Of a stretch of DNA of 64,000 nt, positions 9,701 through 17,507 are shown piece by piece. The notes under the pieces were generated by a model. It had not been told where the DNA came from, did not search any database, and saw only the letters and a program-made list of their open reading frames with translations. Source of the DNA: an uncultured Collinsella sp. (lineage in GTDB: Bacteria; Actinomycetota; Coriobacteriia; Coriobacteriales; Coriobacteriaceae); assembly GCA_900540985.1 (NCBI GenBank), contig UQIC01000005.1, positions 1-64,000 of the forward strand, written 5' to 3'. A program made the translations under genes and the position numbers. Numbering within the stretch: position 1 is the first letter of the stretch; the number at the start of each line of letters is the position of its first letter.

Positions 9701-11569
9701 CATAAAGGTGCCGCCCTGGACGATTACCTGGCTGCCGATCTCCTTGGGATCGCGCAGCTTAATGACCTTGAACAGGGCATTCTTGATGACGGAATAAGAC
9801 AGACCTGCCGCGATATCGCCCACCGTGGCGCCTTCCTTTTGCGCCTGCTTGACGCGCGAGTTCATAAAGACCGTGCAGCGACTTCCCAGGTCGACCGGGG
9901 CTTTGGCATGGATGGCGGCGTTGGCGAACGCGCGCACGTCCATGTTCATAGAGACGGCGAAGCTCTCGATAAAGCTACCGCAACCCGACGAGCAGGCCTC
10001 GTTGAGCATGATGTGCTCGATGACGCCGTCCTTGACGCGCAGGCACTTCATGTCCTGGCCGCCAATGTCCAGAATGAACTCGACGCCGGGCAGGAACGCC
10101 TTGGCGCCGCGCAGGTGCGCGACGGTCTCGATCTCGCCGGAATCGGCCTTGAGGGCCTCGATGAGCAGCGCCTCGCCGTAGCCCGTGGTGGTCACGTGGC
10201 CTATGGTGCAGCCGGCGGGGATGTGGTTGTAGAAATCGGCCATGATGACCTTGGCCGTGCCCAGGATGTCGCCGTTGTTGTTGCCGTACCAGGTGTGCAA
10301 CAGCTGGCCGTCCTCGCCCACGAGCGCGGCTTTCATGGTGGTAGAGCCGGCGTCGATGCCGATGAACACGCGGCCGGTGTAGCCGTCGAGCTTGCCCTTG
10401 GGGACGACCTCGGTGTCATGGCGGTTCTTGAACTCGGCAAAGTCCTCGTCGGTGGCAAAGAGCGGATCCAGACGCTCGACCTCGGCACCCTGTGTGTCAC
10501 CCAGGGCATCGATGGCCTCGATGAGCTGCGGGAACGTGCTGAGCTTATTGGACTCGTGCGCCATGGCGGCGCCGCTCGCCACAAACAGGTGGGCGTTTTG
10601 GGGCACGATACGGTGCTCCTCGTCCAGGTTGAGCGTGAGGTAGAAGCGGTGGCGCAGCTCGGAGAGATACTGCAGCGGGCCGCCCAGGAAGGCGACGTTG
10701 CCGCGGATGGGACGGCCGCACGCCAGGCCCGAGATGGTCTGGGTCACGACAGCCTGGAAGATGGAGGCGGCTACGTCCTCGGGGCGGGCGCCCTCGTTGA
10801 GCAGCGGCTGGACGTCGGTCTTGGCAAAAACGCCGCAGCGGCTGGCAATGGGATAGATGGTGGTGGCGTTGGCCGCGAGCTCGTTAAGGCCGCTGGCATC
10901 GGTGTGCAGCAGGGTTGCCATCTGGTCGATGAACGCGCCCGTGCCGCCGGCGCAGGTGCCGTTCATGCGCTGCTCGATGCCGTTGTCGAAATAGATGATC
11001 TTGGCGTCCTCGCCGCCCAGCTCGATGGCAACGTCGGTGGCCGGGATAAGAGTCTCGACAGCGCGCTTGCTGGCGATGACCTCCTGGACAAACTCCAGGT
11101 CGAGCCACTGGGACAGCAGCAGGCCGCCCGAGCCGGTAATGGCGCAGGTCATCTGGGCCGTCGGCAGCACGGTCGCAGCGCCCTCGAACAGGTCGCGGGC
11201 GCAGGCACGGACGTCGGTGTGGTGGCGCTGGTACTTGGCGTAGACGATCTGGTTGTCGTCGTTGAGCACGGCAAGCTTGACGGTGGTGGAGCCCACGTCG
11301 ATGCCCAGGTGCAGGTTGCCGTGGGCGGCCTCGGGGTTGAAGATTGCGCCTTCGGGGGCCTGGGCGGCGGTGGCGACTGCGGGCTCGGTGGCGGCGGGCT
11401 CGCTAGCGACGGACGTCTCCCCTGCCGCATTCTTGGCATCGGCAACTGCCTCGGCAACTTTCTCAGCAGCCGCGGTCGCAGCCTTCTGCGCGGCGTCCAC
11501 CACGGCGGGTGCAGCCTCACGCGCGGCAGCGACCATACGGTCCTTAATGCCCTCGACGAGTTTGCTCAT
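6785..11569 (-). CDS. Acyl-CoA dehydratase activase fusion (two BcrAD/BadFG domains, DUF2229 and HgdB-like regions)
   Basis: The product has 1594 residues. Residues 1-85 are Ala-rich and probably flexible. Two ASKHA ATPase domains of the 2-hydroxyglutaryl-CoA dehydratase activase type begin near 88 (GIDVGSTTVKLAV) and 400 (GIDAGSTTMKAAL). Each has the Cys loop that holds a [4Fe-4S] cluster at the dimer interface (NGTCAGGTGAFIDQ; NEACSSGCGSFIES). A Cys cluster follows near 683-713 (RCGRCSNNC, GNRCEKG), then DUF2229-like and HgdB-like regions to the end. Such single-chain giants are common in anaerobes; by analogy they couple ATP hydrolysis to low-potential electron transfer, but the substrate is unknown. 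It lies 11 bp after a TetR gene, probably one operon, and has a strong terminator. Confidence 0.88.
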   Translation of the reverse strand: MSKLVEGIKDRMVAAAREAAPAVVDAAQKAATAAAEKVAEAVADAKNAAGETSVASEPAATEPAVATAAQAPEGAIFNPEAAHGNLHLGIDVGSTTVKLAVLNDDNQIVYAKYQRHHTDVRACARDLFEGAATVLPTAQMTCAITGSGGLLLSQWLDLEFVQEVIASKRAVETLIPATDVAIELGGEDAKIIYFDNGIEQRMNGTCAGGTGAFIDQMATLLHTDASGLNELAANATTIYPIASRCGVFAKTDVQPLLNEGARPEDVAASIFQAVVTQTISGLACGRPIRGNVAFLGGPLQYLSELRHRFYLTLNLDEEHRIVPQNAHLFVASGAAMAHESNKLSTFPQLIEAIDALGDTQGAEVERLDPLFATDEDFAEFKNRHDTEVVPKGKLDGYTGRVFIGIDAGSTTMKAALVGEDGQLLHTWYGNNNGDILGTAKVIMADFYNHIPAGCTIGHVTTTGYGEALLIEALKADSGEIETVAHLRGAKAFLPGVEFILDIGGQDMKCLRVKDGVIEHIMLNEACSSGCGSFIESFAVSMNMDVRAFANAAIHAKAPVDLGSRCTVFMNSRVKQAQKEGATVGDIAAGLSYSVIKNALFKVIKLRDPKEIGSQVIVQGGTFMSDATLRAFEQLTGVHAVRPDIAGCMGAYGAALLARDRAGADGTSTILSAEDIAHLTVTQKHVRCGRCSNNCQLTVNDFGGGRRFITGNRCEKGAGHKKQKTEAPNLFKKKNELLFNREVLSPDEAPRGTVGIPRALNMYENYPFWHAFFTRLGFSVQLSDQSSKKTYQAGIESMPSESVCYPAKMSHGHVMNLIDRDVDFIWMPCVRWERKEDPTAGNCYNCPIVMSYPTALALNIDEIRERNIEFLYPFVPYHDKTELKRRLYQVLAVDRVADAEAGRGRVRGPKITRSEVDAAVNAAFEADARFHEDIQTMGEEALKWVEDHGGHGIVLAGRPYHNDPEINHALPELISSFGFAVFTEDSLAHLVKPERPIRVVDQWMYHSRLYAVARFVTMRNDLDLIQLNSFGCGLDALTTDQVQEILEASGKIYTVLKIDEVSNLGAARIRIRSLMAALKDQEAERLAEATAAGETYEQGDAAPVAPSTDAPAFASRKYTFEAQRESASTAWPKVPFTEQMREEGYTILCPQMAPIHFDLVKEVFRGAGYNLELLPSTDHDAVEAGLRYVNNDICYPSILVTGQIMEAIESGRYDLSKTAVVISQTGGGCRATNYIALIRKALRESGHPEIPVISLSAVALGEDNPGFKITPALLKQAVYAVLFGDVMMQMLYRCRPYEATPGAANALYEEYMARARKLAPKFNRHNYTKLCREAIRAFDTMPLVGEGTKPRVGVVGEILVKFHPTANNHVVDVIEREGCEAVVPGLLDFFLYSMSNAELQKDELGSSATTRAGVQALIKLVDWMRTPVEEMLEKSRRFEAPERIGTMADKARTVLSVCNNMGEGWLLTAEMLDLIDHGAPNIICTQPFACLPNHVVGKAVIKELRRQHPESNIVAVDYDPGASEVNQLNRIKLMISVAKENMRAGKGFKLEKVAPLAMDEVTGQMRAHDGCVSCGPASEEAVASVANRLGRGIKK

Positions 11570-11580
11570 TGTCTCTCCTC

Positions 11581-12291
11581 TTAGTTGTTGGACTCGACGG
11601 CTGCGGCGGTGTCGGCCGCGTCCTCGAGCTGCAGGTTCAATAGCTTCATGCCGTATTCCGGCACGTTGATATCGATGGGTTGGCCATACAGGTCACCAGG
11701 GCGCACAAAAGCGAGCACCGTCATAATGCGCGCCATGGCCTCGGGCGATTCGGTGAGTCCACGCTCAAACCAGCGCTGAATCATGCCGACCTCGGCACTC
11801 ACGACGTAGGTGACGTAGTAGTCAAAGAACGTGCCCAGCGCCAGGCCCAAAATGCCCGTCTGCGCACGCGGCACCACAGCCTCACGCACGGTGTCGATAA
11901 TCCTTTTAATGAAGGCCTGGTCGCCGCCCGGACCCAGCAGCGCACCGATTAAGTCGCGGTTGGCCGCAAGATAACGCAGCAGCTCAACCGAACCGGGCGC
12001 CGGCTCGAGCTCATCGATGTTGTGATAGAGATCGGGCAGCTGAGCTGCGGTGATGAGCTCAATGCGCTCACGGATCTCGGCCAGCAATCCGTCCTCGATT
12101 TGATTGATAAAGTCGGGGATATCGCGGTAATGCGAATAGAACGTGCGGCGCGTAAGGCCAGCGCGCTCGGTGAGCGACGCGACATTAATGCGCGAAAGGT
12201 CGCCGCTTTCGGCAAGCTCGCTGGCAAGTGCCTGGCGAAGGGCACGCTGCGAGCGAAGGGACCGGCGATCGCATTTCTCGAGCTGGGACAA
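11581..12291 (-). CDS. TetR-family regulator preceding the activase gene
   Basis: The product has 236 residues. The N-terminal HTH is typical (RINVASLTERAGLTRRTFYSHYRDIPDFINQI). The C-terminal ligand-binding domain is long and helical (GILGLALGTFFDYYVTYVVSAEVGMIQRWFERG). It is 11 bp upstream of the 1594-residue activase gene on the same strand, so it probably controls its own operon. Candidate operators lie at 12314-12356. The effector is not evident; an acyl-CoA or acid would fit the target but that is inference. Confidence 0.88.
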   Translation of the reverse strand: MSQLEKCDRRSLRSQRALRQALASELAESGDLSRINVASLTERAGLTRRTFYSHYRDIPDFINQIEDGLLAEIRERIELITAAQLPDLYHNIDELEPAPGSVELLRYLAANRDLIGALLGPGGDQAFIKRIIDTVREAVVPRAQTGILGLALGTFFDYYVTYVVSAEVGMIQRWFERGLTESPEAMARIMTVLAFVRPGDLYGQPIDINVPEYGMKLLNLQLEDAADTAAAVESNN

Positions 12292-12313
12292 GCGTCCTCC
12301 TTGTTACTCAGCC

Positions 12314-12356
12314 TGTGCGCTATTGCACAGTGCGAGTATTATTGCACACCGTGTGC
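12314..12356 (-). promoter_or_regulatory. Cluster of palindromes upstream of the TetR/activase operon (candidate operator)
   Basis: Three overlapping inverted repeats with GCAC/GTGC half-sites: TGTGC/GCACA (12314-12329), GCACAGTGC (12325-12333) and the perfect 13-mer GCACACCGTGTGC (12344-12356). They lie 23-65 bp upstream of the TetR start codon, the usual place for autoregulation. Confidence 0.55.
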
Positions 12357-12383
12357 ATCAACACGTAAAGGCAATATTTTGGA

Positions 12384-12412
12384 TGTGACGAAGGGGCTGT
12401 CCCTTTGTCACA
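12384..12412 (-). terminator. Hairpin abutting the HAD gene stop codon (CTGTCCC-core repeat)
   Basis: TGTGACGAAGGGG pairs with TCCCTTTGTCACA, with two G.T-type mismatches, around the core CTGTCCC. It touches the stop codon at 12413 and probably serves as the HAD gene terminator. It shares the CTGTCCC core with repeats at 21381, 31273, 32484, 38622 and 42181. Confidence 0.55.
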
Positions 12413-13270
12413 TTATTCGACGACGGTGCGGGAGTTTTGCTTATGCATGGTGGCAAGCATGTGTTTGGGGACGGCGTGGACCATGCAACTGCCGATAGTT
12501 GCGCTCGCGGCGGCTTTAGCCGCATCGCTAGCGTTTTTGGTCGCATAGCTGTGGCGGAAACGCTTGAGCATGGCAATGTCGTTGCCGCCGTCTCCGTAAA
12601 CCGCGACCTCGTCCTCGGCAATGCCGTAGTAACCCGCCAGCCAGGCCACGCTCTCACCCTTGTTGCACGCCACGTCCGTGATCTCGAACATCACCGGATC
12701 GAACGGTGCGTTGACCACGCGGTCGGAGCGCTCGGCAAGGTACGCCTTAAGGTCACGCTCCAACTCGGGCGAGGTCACGCGACAGTTGATTTTGCACACG
12801 TCATGACGCAGGATGTCACCGATCGACTGGTCGAAATACTGCTCCTCGTGATACCCGCCACGCGCACGCATGCCGCGCATCACGATGCGCTTGATAGGAC
12901 TGTCCTTTTTAAAGCCCGCCTGGTGCATCTCAAACGATCCGCTCGAAAACATGCCATCGGGCGTGGAGCAGTCAAAACAGATATCCGGAAACTCCTTGAG
13001 CAGCTCCTCGGTAATCTGAGGGTCGATGGTCCAGGTCTTGAGCACCTCGCCATGGCTGTCGCGTACGATTGATCCATTGGAGCAGCAGGCGTCAAGCGCC
13101 AGGCCCGTAAAGCCATGCTCTCCGATCGGCAGCGTCGAGCGTCCGGTCGCGGGAACCACATGCAGGCCGGCCTCGATCAGCTCGCGAATGGCACGGCGGA
13201 TGGTCCCATCTGCCTCGTGCAGGGCGTTCAGCAGCGTTCCGTCTAAGTCACTCGCAAACATCTTGATCAT
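12413..13270 (-). CDS. Cof-type HAD-superfamily phosphatase
   Basis: The product has about 285 residues, the usual size for the Cof/YbjI group. Motif I is MIKMFASDLDGTLL (nucleophile Asp). Motif II is VVPATGRS and motif IV is VAVYGDGGNDIAMLKRF. The cap between them is the C2B type. Such enzymes dephosphorylate sugar phosphates, flavin or PLP; the substrate cannot be read from sequence. I chose ATG 13270; ATG 13276 is two codons earlier and also possible. The Shine-Dalgarno GGAGAGG lies inside the 3' arm of a 21-bp perfect inverted repeat (13271-13324), so translation may depend on RNA folding. The MFS gene upstream is on the same strand. Confidence 0.85.
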   Translation of the reverse strand: MIKMFASDLDGTLLNALHEADGTIRRAIRELIEAGLHVVPATGRSTLPIGEHGFTGLALDACCSNGSIVRDSHGEVLKTWTIDPQITEELLKEFPDICFDCSTPDGMFSSGSFEMHQAGFKKDSPIKRIVMRGMRARGGYHEEQYFDQSIGDILRHDVCKINCRVTSPELERDLKAYLAERSDRVVNAPFDPVMFEITDVACNKGESVAWLAGYYGIAEDEVAVYGDGGNDIAMLKRFRHSYATKNASDAAKAAASATIGSCMVHAVPKHMLATMHKQNSRTVVE

Positions 13271-13324
13271 GGGCATGCCTCTCCTTCGTCTGCACGATAT
13301 TGTAGACGAAGGAGAGGCATGCCC
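13271..13324 (-). promoter_or_regulatory. Perfect 21-bp inverted repeat sequestering the HAD gene RBS
   Basis: Arms 13271-13291 and 13304-13324 are perfect complements with a 12-nt loop. In the minus-strand mRNA the 3' arm contains the GGAGAGG Shine-Dalgarno and ends directly before (or over) the start codon. There is no T run, so it is not a classical terminator of the upstream MFS gene. Confidence 0.7.
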
Positions 13325-13385
13325 AGACAATGGCGTCCCGGCGCGGCGGGACAATGCTTCCGCAAATCCACGGTGTCCCTGCGCC

Positions 13386-14648
13386 TTAAGACAATCGCCA
13401 CAAGCGACTTTTCAGCCGATAAAACAGCGCCGTCGTCAACGTCAGCACTGCTAACATGCCTGCGAATACAATCGCCGGTGTCCATCGATCATATGCGAGT
13501 CCGTAAATCAATTGGCCAATAGGCGTTGCACAGGAAAGCGTCATATAAACGAGTGCCAGCACTTTTCCGCAGAGTTCCTTTGGCGCTGACCGCTGAACGA
13601 ATGAAACGATTTCGACCGATGTAATGCTTGCCCACGCCATGACCCATGCCGAGCCGGCCGCAAGCGCGGCAAACGCAAATTCATCAGGACCGCTCAGTAG
13701 CGTGACAATAATCGGTACGACTCCAAAACAGATCATCGCAACATATCGAAATATGCCCTTGAAGGAAAAACGATGCGGCCAAATACCGACCAAACCACTG
13801 CCGACAAGACCACCCAAGCCCATAGCCACCTCAATAATCCCAACAAAGGATGACTGTATTCCGAGATGCTTTGAAACAACAATGGGAGCACCAATCGTTA
13901 ACCCAACTAACGCAAGGTTCAAAATAGCCGCAAGCAAAAACACAACGAGCAATGATGCGTTTTGAGCCAGGTACCGAATCGACTCCCGGAAATCGCTTCG
14001 GCATGTCGAGCAAGTCGTACTGTCCCCTGTCATTCCAGATGAGGCATATCGCTTGAGTGTGCCCCCGAACAGCAGGGCTGACATCGCAAACGTCAACGCC
14101 GCGGTTTCGCATAGAGCATCGATACCAAAGCACCCATAGACTGCCGTCCCGACTACAGGCCCCAAGATATTGCTCGCCATGGTTACCTGCGAGACCAACG
14201 CTGTGGCACGCTCAACCTTTTCTTGGCCCATCATGTGCACCGTCTCAATTTGAAGCATCGGTTTCAGCAGCGATTGGATGCCATATTGGACGCAAAGTAT
14301 TGCCACCACGACAACGGCAAGAGGCAGCGACCGCTTCATGGGGATAAACAACAGCGATGCAGCCATCAGAACAATGCCGAGTACCACAAGAACCCCGCGA
14401 TGTCTCCCGCGATCCGCCAAGATTCCGCCAGCCGGAGTCGCAAGTATGCCCGGCACGAACGCTATCGCCGCGACGGCACCATATAACGTTGATGAGCCGC
14501 TGCAATCGAACAAGTAAAGCGGGCACGCAAAGCACAGTGCCGACAACATCGAATACGCGCACAGCTGTGCAACAAGAAGACCGAAAAGCCTGATAGACCG
14601 CACTGTTTTTTGCGCCAACGAGACACTACTCCTCCGCATTCCAGCCAT
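13386..14648 (-). CDS. Major facilitator superfamily transporter (probable drug exporter)
   Basis: The product has 420 residues from ATG 14648 (MAGMRRSSVSLAQK); the frame is open further upstream but that stretch overlaps the operator. About 12 hydrophobic segments are visible. The loop after helix 2 carries the MFS motif A (GGILADRGRHRGVLVV). The pattern is that of MFS_1/MFS_3 multidrug exporters. It sits directly downstream of a TetR gene with two matching CATAC-n5-GTATG operators in the intervening 100 bp, the standard arrangement of a repressed efflux pump. The substrate is unknown. Confidence 0.85.
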   Translation of the reverse strand: MAGMRRSSVSLAQKTVRSIRLFGLLVAQLCAYSMLSALCFACPLYLFDCSGSSTLYGAVAAIAFVPGILATPAGGILADRGRHRGVLVVLGIVLMAASLLFIPMKRSLPLAVVVVAILCVQYGIQSLLKPMLQIETVHMMGQEKVERATALVSQVTMASNILGPVVGTAVYGCFGIDALCETAALTFAMSALLFGGTLKRYASSGMTGDSTTCSTCRSDFRESIRYLAQNASLLVVFLLAAILNLALVGLTIGAPIVVSKHLGIQSSFVGIIEVAMGLGGLVGSGLVGIWPHRFSFKGIFRYVAMICFGVVPIIVTLLSGPDEFAFAALAAGSAWVMAWASITSVEIVSFVQRSAPKELCGKVLALVYMTLSCATPIGQLIYGLAYDRWTPAIVFAGMLAVLTLTTALFYRLKSRLWRLS

Positions 14649-14661
14649 AAGCCTGCCCTCT

Positions 14662-14682
14662 ATACATACCATTAGTATGTAT
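14662..14682 (-). promoter_or_regulatory. TetR-type operator O1 upstream of MFS gene
   Basis: ATACATAC and GTATGTAT form a perfect 8+8 inverted repeat with a 5-bp spacer, 14 bp upstream of the MFS start codon. It would block the MFS promoter or its early transcript. Confidence 0.75.
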
Positions 14683-14728
14683 TTAATGACTTGAAAAGGG
14701 CAGCCGTGGCTACCCTCACAAATCAATT

Positions 14729-14747
14729 ACATACCGTCAGTACGTAT
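14729..14747 (-). promoter_or_regulatory. TetR-type operator O2, just past the tetR stop codon
   Basis: ACATAC-cgtca-GTACGT repeats the O1 design (CATAC-n5-GTATG/GTACG) with one change. Its centre is 66 bp from that of O1. It immediately follows the tetR stop codon. Confidence 0.65.
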
Positions 14748-14748
14748 A

Positions 14749-15411
14749 TTACCACCCGGCGCGGTCCCATACGTCCCAAATCTGCGCCGTTGTCTGAAGC
14801 ACTTCTTCCCCCAAATCGAGTCCCACCGCGGCCGCCATCTGCGCCAAACATTGCGCGCGAGCGAGCATTCGATCCTTGGGCTCGAGCGGACGGAACAATG
14901 GCAGCAGCCAAAGATTCGCCAACAACGATACGGCCTCCGCCGCTTCACGCGGGCATTCGCACGCAATGGAGCCGTCGGCGATGCCCTCCTCGATCACTGG
15001 CAAAAGACAGCCATCGGCCGATTCGTCAAACGAGCCCTGGTACTGCATCGCCAGTAGACGCGAGCTTTTTACCGGATCCGCCGCAGGATGTATGCGTGCC
15101 CATAGCTCAATTTGTGGAACGACGGACTCGGGCGCGTACAGCCGCTTGAGCTTTTGGGCTCCGTTCATATTACCGATACCAAGCGTTGAGCGGCGGCGCT
15201 CAACAATTGGAGCCATTGCCCGATCAAATGCGGCGTTGAAAATCTCTTCTTTGCTCTTAAAGTGATGATAGACAGCGCCCTTGGTCATGCCATCGAGGCG
15301 GTCGACGATATCTTGAATGCTCGTCCCCTCATAACCCTGTGCGCAGAATAGCTCCAGCGCCGCGTCGAGAATCTTCGCGACCGTCTCCTCGGGATATTTA
15401 TTACGACCCAT
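14749..15411 (-). CDS. TetR-family repressor of the adjacent MFS exporter
   Basis: The product has 220 residues from ATG 15411 (MGRNKYPEETVAK); an upstream in-frame extension to 15447 lacks a good ribosome site. The HTH is clear (GYEGTSIQDIVDRLDGMTKGAVYHHFKSKEEIF). The helical C-terminal domain is typical of drug-responsive TetR repressors. The MFS gene follows on the same strand after 100 bp that hold two near-identical palindromic operators, so local control of efflux is very likely. The inducer is unknown. Confidence 0.88.
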   Translation of the reverse strand: MGRNKYPEETVAKILDAALELFCAQGYEGTSIQDIVDRLDGMTKGAVYHHFKSKEEIFNAAFDRAMAPIVERRRSTLGIGNMNGAQKLKRLYAPESVVPQIELWARIHPAADPVKSSRLLAMQYQGSFDESADGCLLPVIEEGIADGSIACECPREAAEAVSLLANLWLLPLFRPLEPKDRMLARAQCLAQMAAAVGLDLGEEVLQTTAQIWDVWDRAGW

Positions 15412-15485
15412 AATCCGTCCATCCGCAACGCAAGTCTTGTGCCTCATTGCAGCATTTTAACGTTGCGGATGGCAGGCGGTCGATT

Positions 15486-15824
15486 CTACACCGCGGCGGG
15501 GCCGTGTTCGCCGGTGCGAATGCGGATGACTTCCTCGACCGGCTCGACCCAGATCTTGCCATCGCCGACGGCGCCGGTGCGGGCGGCGTTGCAGATAATC
15601 TCGACAATGCCATCGACATGTTCATCGGCGCAGATGAGGGTGAACTGCACCTTAGGGATCGTGTTGACAAGCAACTCGTTGCCGCGCACGTATTCCTTCC
15701 AGCCATGCTGTGCGCCGCAACCCTGCACCTGATTGATGGTCATACCACGAACATCAGCAGCAAACAGCGCATCTTTAAGAACCTCAAGCTTCTCAGCACG
15801 AACGATCGCCGTAATTTTCTTCAT
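15486..15824 (-). CDS. glnB: Nitrogen regulatory protein P-II
   Basis: The product has 112 residues, full length for P-II, a trimer that senses ATP/ADP and 2-oxoglutarate and binds AmtB. The C-terminal signature TGAVGDGKIWV and VIRIRTGE (nucleotide-binding Arg residues) are intact. The T-loop reads GAQHGWKEYVRGNELLVNT: Gln39 is kept, but Tyr51, the uridylylation site of proteobacterial GlnB, is Leu, and the Tyr46 position is Val. Signalling by uridylylation at Tyr51 is therefore ruled out. It lies downstream of amt on the same strand, the standard amtB-glnK pair, so glnK would be an equally good name. Confidence 0.9.
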   Translation of the reverse strand: MKKITAIVRAEKLEVLKDALFAADVRGMTINQVQGCGAQHGWKEYVRGNELLVNTIPKVQFTLICADEHVDGIVEIICNAARTGAVGDGKIWVEPVEEVIRIRTGEHGPAAV

Positions 15825-15928
15825 AGTGAATTCCTCTCAATAATCAACGTATCCCTTTACATGAGACGCGGGTTTCCCAGGTGCCTCAAACCAACCTCAG
15901 AGATCAAAAAGTTCAACTGACTGGTCTT

Positions 15929-16031
15929 AGCAGGTTTCCCAAGTGCCGCAGATTGCCGTGAAAGAGGAGCGAAGCGTACTTAAGTACGTGAGCGACGATT
16001 GAACGGCAAGGTGCGGTGCTTGGGGAAGCTG
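15929..16031. repeat. Nested imperfect palindrome between amt and glnB
   Basis: The left arm from 15929 (AGCAGGTTTCCCAAGTGCCG) matches the complement of the right arm ending near 16032 at about 24 of 31 positions. The centre holds the perfect palindrome CGTACTTAAGTACG near 15975-15988. It reaches the amt stop codon. A lone fragment like the left arm (GGGTTTCCCAGGTGCC) stands at 15870-15885. It could attenuate glnB relative to amt. Confidence 0.6.
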
Positions 16032-17309
16032 CTAATCGAGTCCGGAGAACGAGGGATAAGCGCTCTCGCCGTGTTGACTCGCGTCCAGGCCCAGCGCCTC
16101 GTCGGCCTCGTCCACGCGCAAGCTGCCGTGGAACAGCGCCTTGACCACAGCGGCGATGACCAAATCGAGCACCAGCACAATGGCGACCGTCACCACAATG
16201 CCCAGGACCTGCGAGACGAGCAGCGACACGTCGCCCGTGTAGAACAGGCCGCCCTTACCGGTCCACGAAAGCTCCGGCACGCAGAACAGGCCCGTGAGCA
16301 CGCCGCCCAAGATGCCGCCGATGCCGTGGCAACCGAACGCGTCGAGCGCGTCGTCGTAGCCGAACTTGGTCTTGAGATGACTGATAGCCAGGTAGCAGAC
16401 GGGCGAAACAATCAGGCCCATGACCAGCGCTGCCCACGGTTCGACAAAGCCCGCGCCCGGCGTGACCACCACGAGACCCGCAACCAGACCGGTGCTGGCA
16501 CCCACCAGCGTGGGGCGACCGGTGTGCACGCGCTCGACGGCAAGCCACGAGACCATGCCCGCCGCGCTGGCCGTCACGGTGTTGAGGATGGCAAGCGCCG
16601 CCACGGCGTCGGCCTTAAACTCGCTGCCGCCGTTAAAGCCAAACCAGCCAAACCAAAGCAGCCCGGCGCCCAGCGCCACAAACGGCACGTTATGCGGACG
16701 GTAGCTCACCATGCCAAAACCGCGACGACGGCCGAGCATTAAGCAGAGAATCAGGCCCGTCAGACCGGACGAAATGTGCACCACGTCGCCGCCGGCAAAG
16801 TCGAGCGCGCCGATGATGTCGCCGATAAAGGAGCCCTCGCCGCCCCAAACCATGTGGGCGAGCGGCGCATAGACCACGAGCAACCAAATGCCCAGGAAGG
16901 CCGTCATGGCACCAAACTTAACGCGGCCGGCCAGGCTGCCCGTGACGATAGCGGCGGTGATCATGGCAAACGCCATCTGGAAGGCGATGTTAATGATCTG
17001 AGGGTAGACGGCACCGTCCGCGGCATTGCCCTCGGCCGCCTGCAGCACCTGGTTGAGCACCGGCAGGCACAGCAGCTGGTCAAGGCCTCCAATAAACGGG
17101 CTGGAGCCGTCGCCGCCGTAGGCCAGCGACCAGCCGGCAGCAATCCACAGCACACCAACCAGGCCAATGGCGCTAAAGCACATGAGCATGGTGTTGATAA
17201 CATTTTTGCGCCTGGACAGGCCGCCATAGAAAAACGCCAGACCCGGTGTCATTAAAAACACGAGCATGGTGCAGATGAGCATAAACGTTGTCGATCCCGT
17301 ATCGTACAT
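16032..17309 (-). CDS. amt: Ammonium transporter
   Basis: The product has 425 residues with about 11 membrane helices. I chose ATG 17309 (MYDTGSTTFMLICTMLVFLMTPGLAFFYGGL) because AAGGGGGAG precedes it; the frame is open further upstream. Amt signatures are present: FYGGLSRRKNV, the first pore His in DVVHISSGLTGL, GWFGFNGGS, and the second His in DALDAFGCHGIGGILGG. It conducts NH4+/NH3 across the membrane and is blocked by P-II. glnB follows on the same strand, separated by a palindromic element. Confidence 0.93.
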   Translation of the reverse strand: MYDTGSTTFMLICTMLVFLMTPGLAFFYGGLSRRKNVINTMLMCFSAIGLVGVLWIAAGWSLAYGGDGSSPFIGGLDQLLCLPVLNQVLQAAEGNAADGAVYPQIINIAFQMAFAMITAAIVTGSLAGRVKFGAMTAFLGIWLLVVYAPLAHMVWGGEGSFIGDIIGALDFAGGDVVHISSGLTGLILCLMLGRRRGFGMVSYRPHNVPFVALGAGLLWFGWFGFNGGSEFKADAVAALAILNTVTASAAGMVSWLAVERVHTGRPTLVGASTGLVAGLVVVTPGAGFVEPWAALVMGLIVSPVCYLAISHLKTKFGYDDALDAFGCHGIGGILGGVLTGLFCVPELSWTGKGGLFYTGDVSLLVSQVLGIVVTVAIVLVLDLVIAAVVKALFHGSLRVDEADEALGLDASQHGESAYPSFSGLD

Positions 17310-17507
17310 TCGCTCCCCCTTGATCGCATGAACGTTGTCGGCGCCCATAATGCGGCCGAGGGGCAACTGGTGTAGACTAGATACGGCGTTGTTAAACGCT
17401 GCGTTGTCGAATGGAAACGGTGCCGCAATCTTGGAAACGGCGCGGCAACGGGCGCGAAACGAACGGGAAATACGCGAGCAAGGGAGCCGTGGGCGTGCCC
17501 GTCCCGG

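Noticed and set aside
6629..11584. Plus-strand open frame of 1651 codons
   Set aside because: It mirrors the activase gene in the opposite strand. GC-rich codon bias leaves the antisense frame free of stops. The minus strand has clear catalytic motifs.
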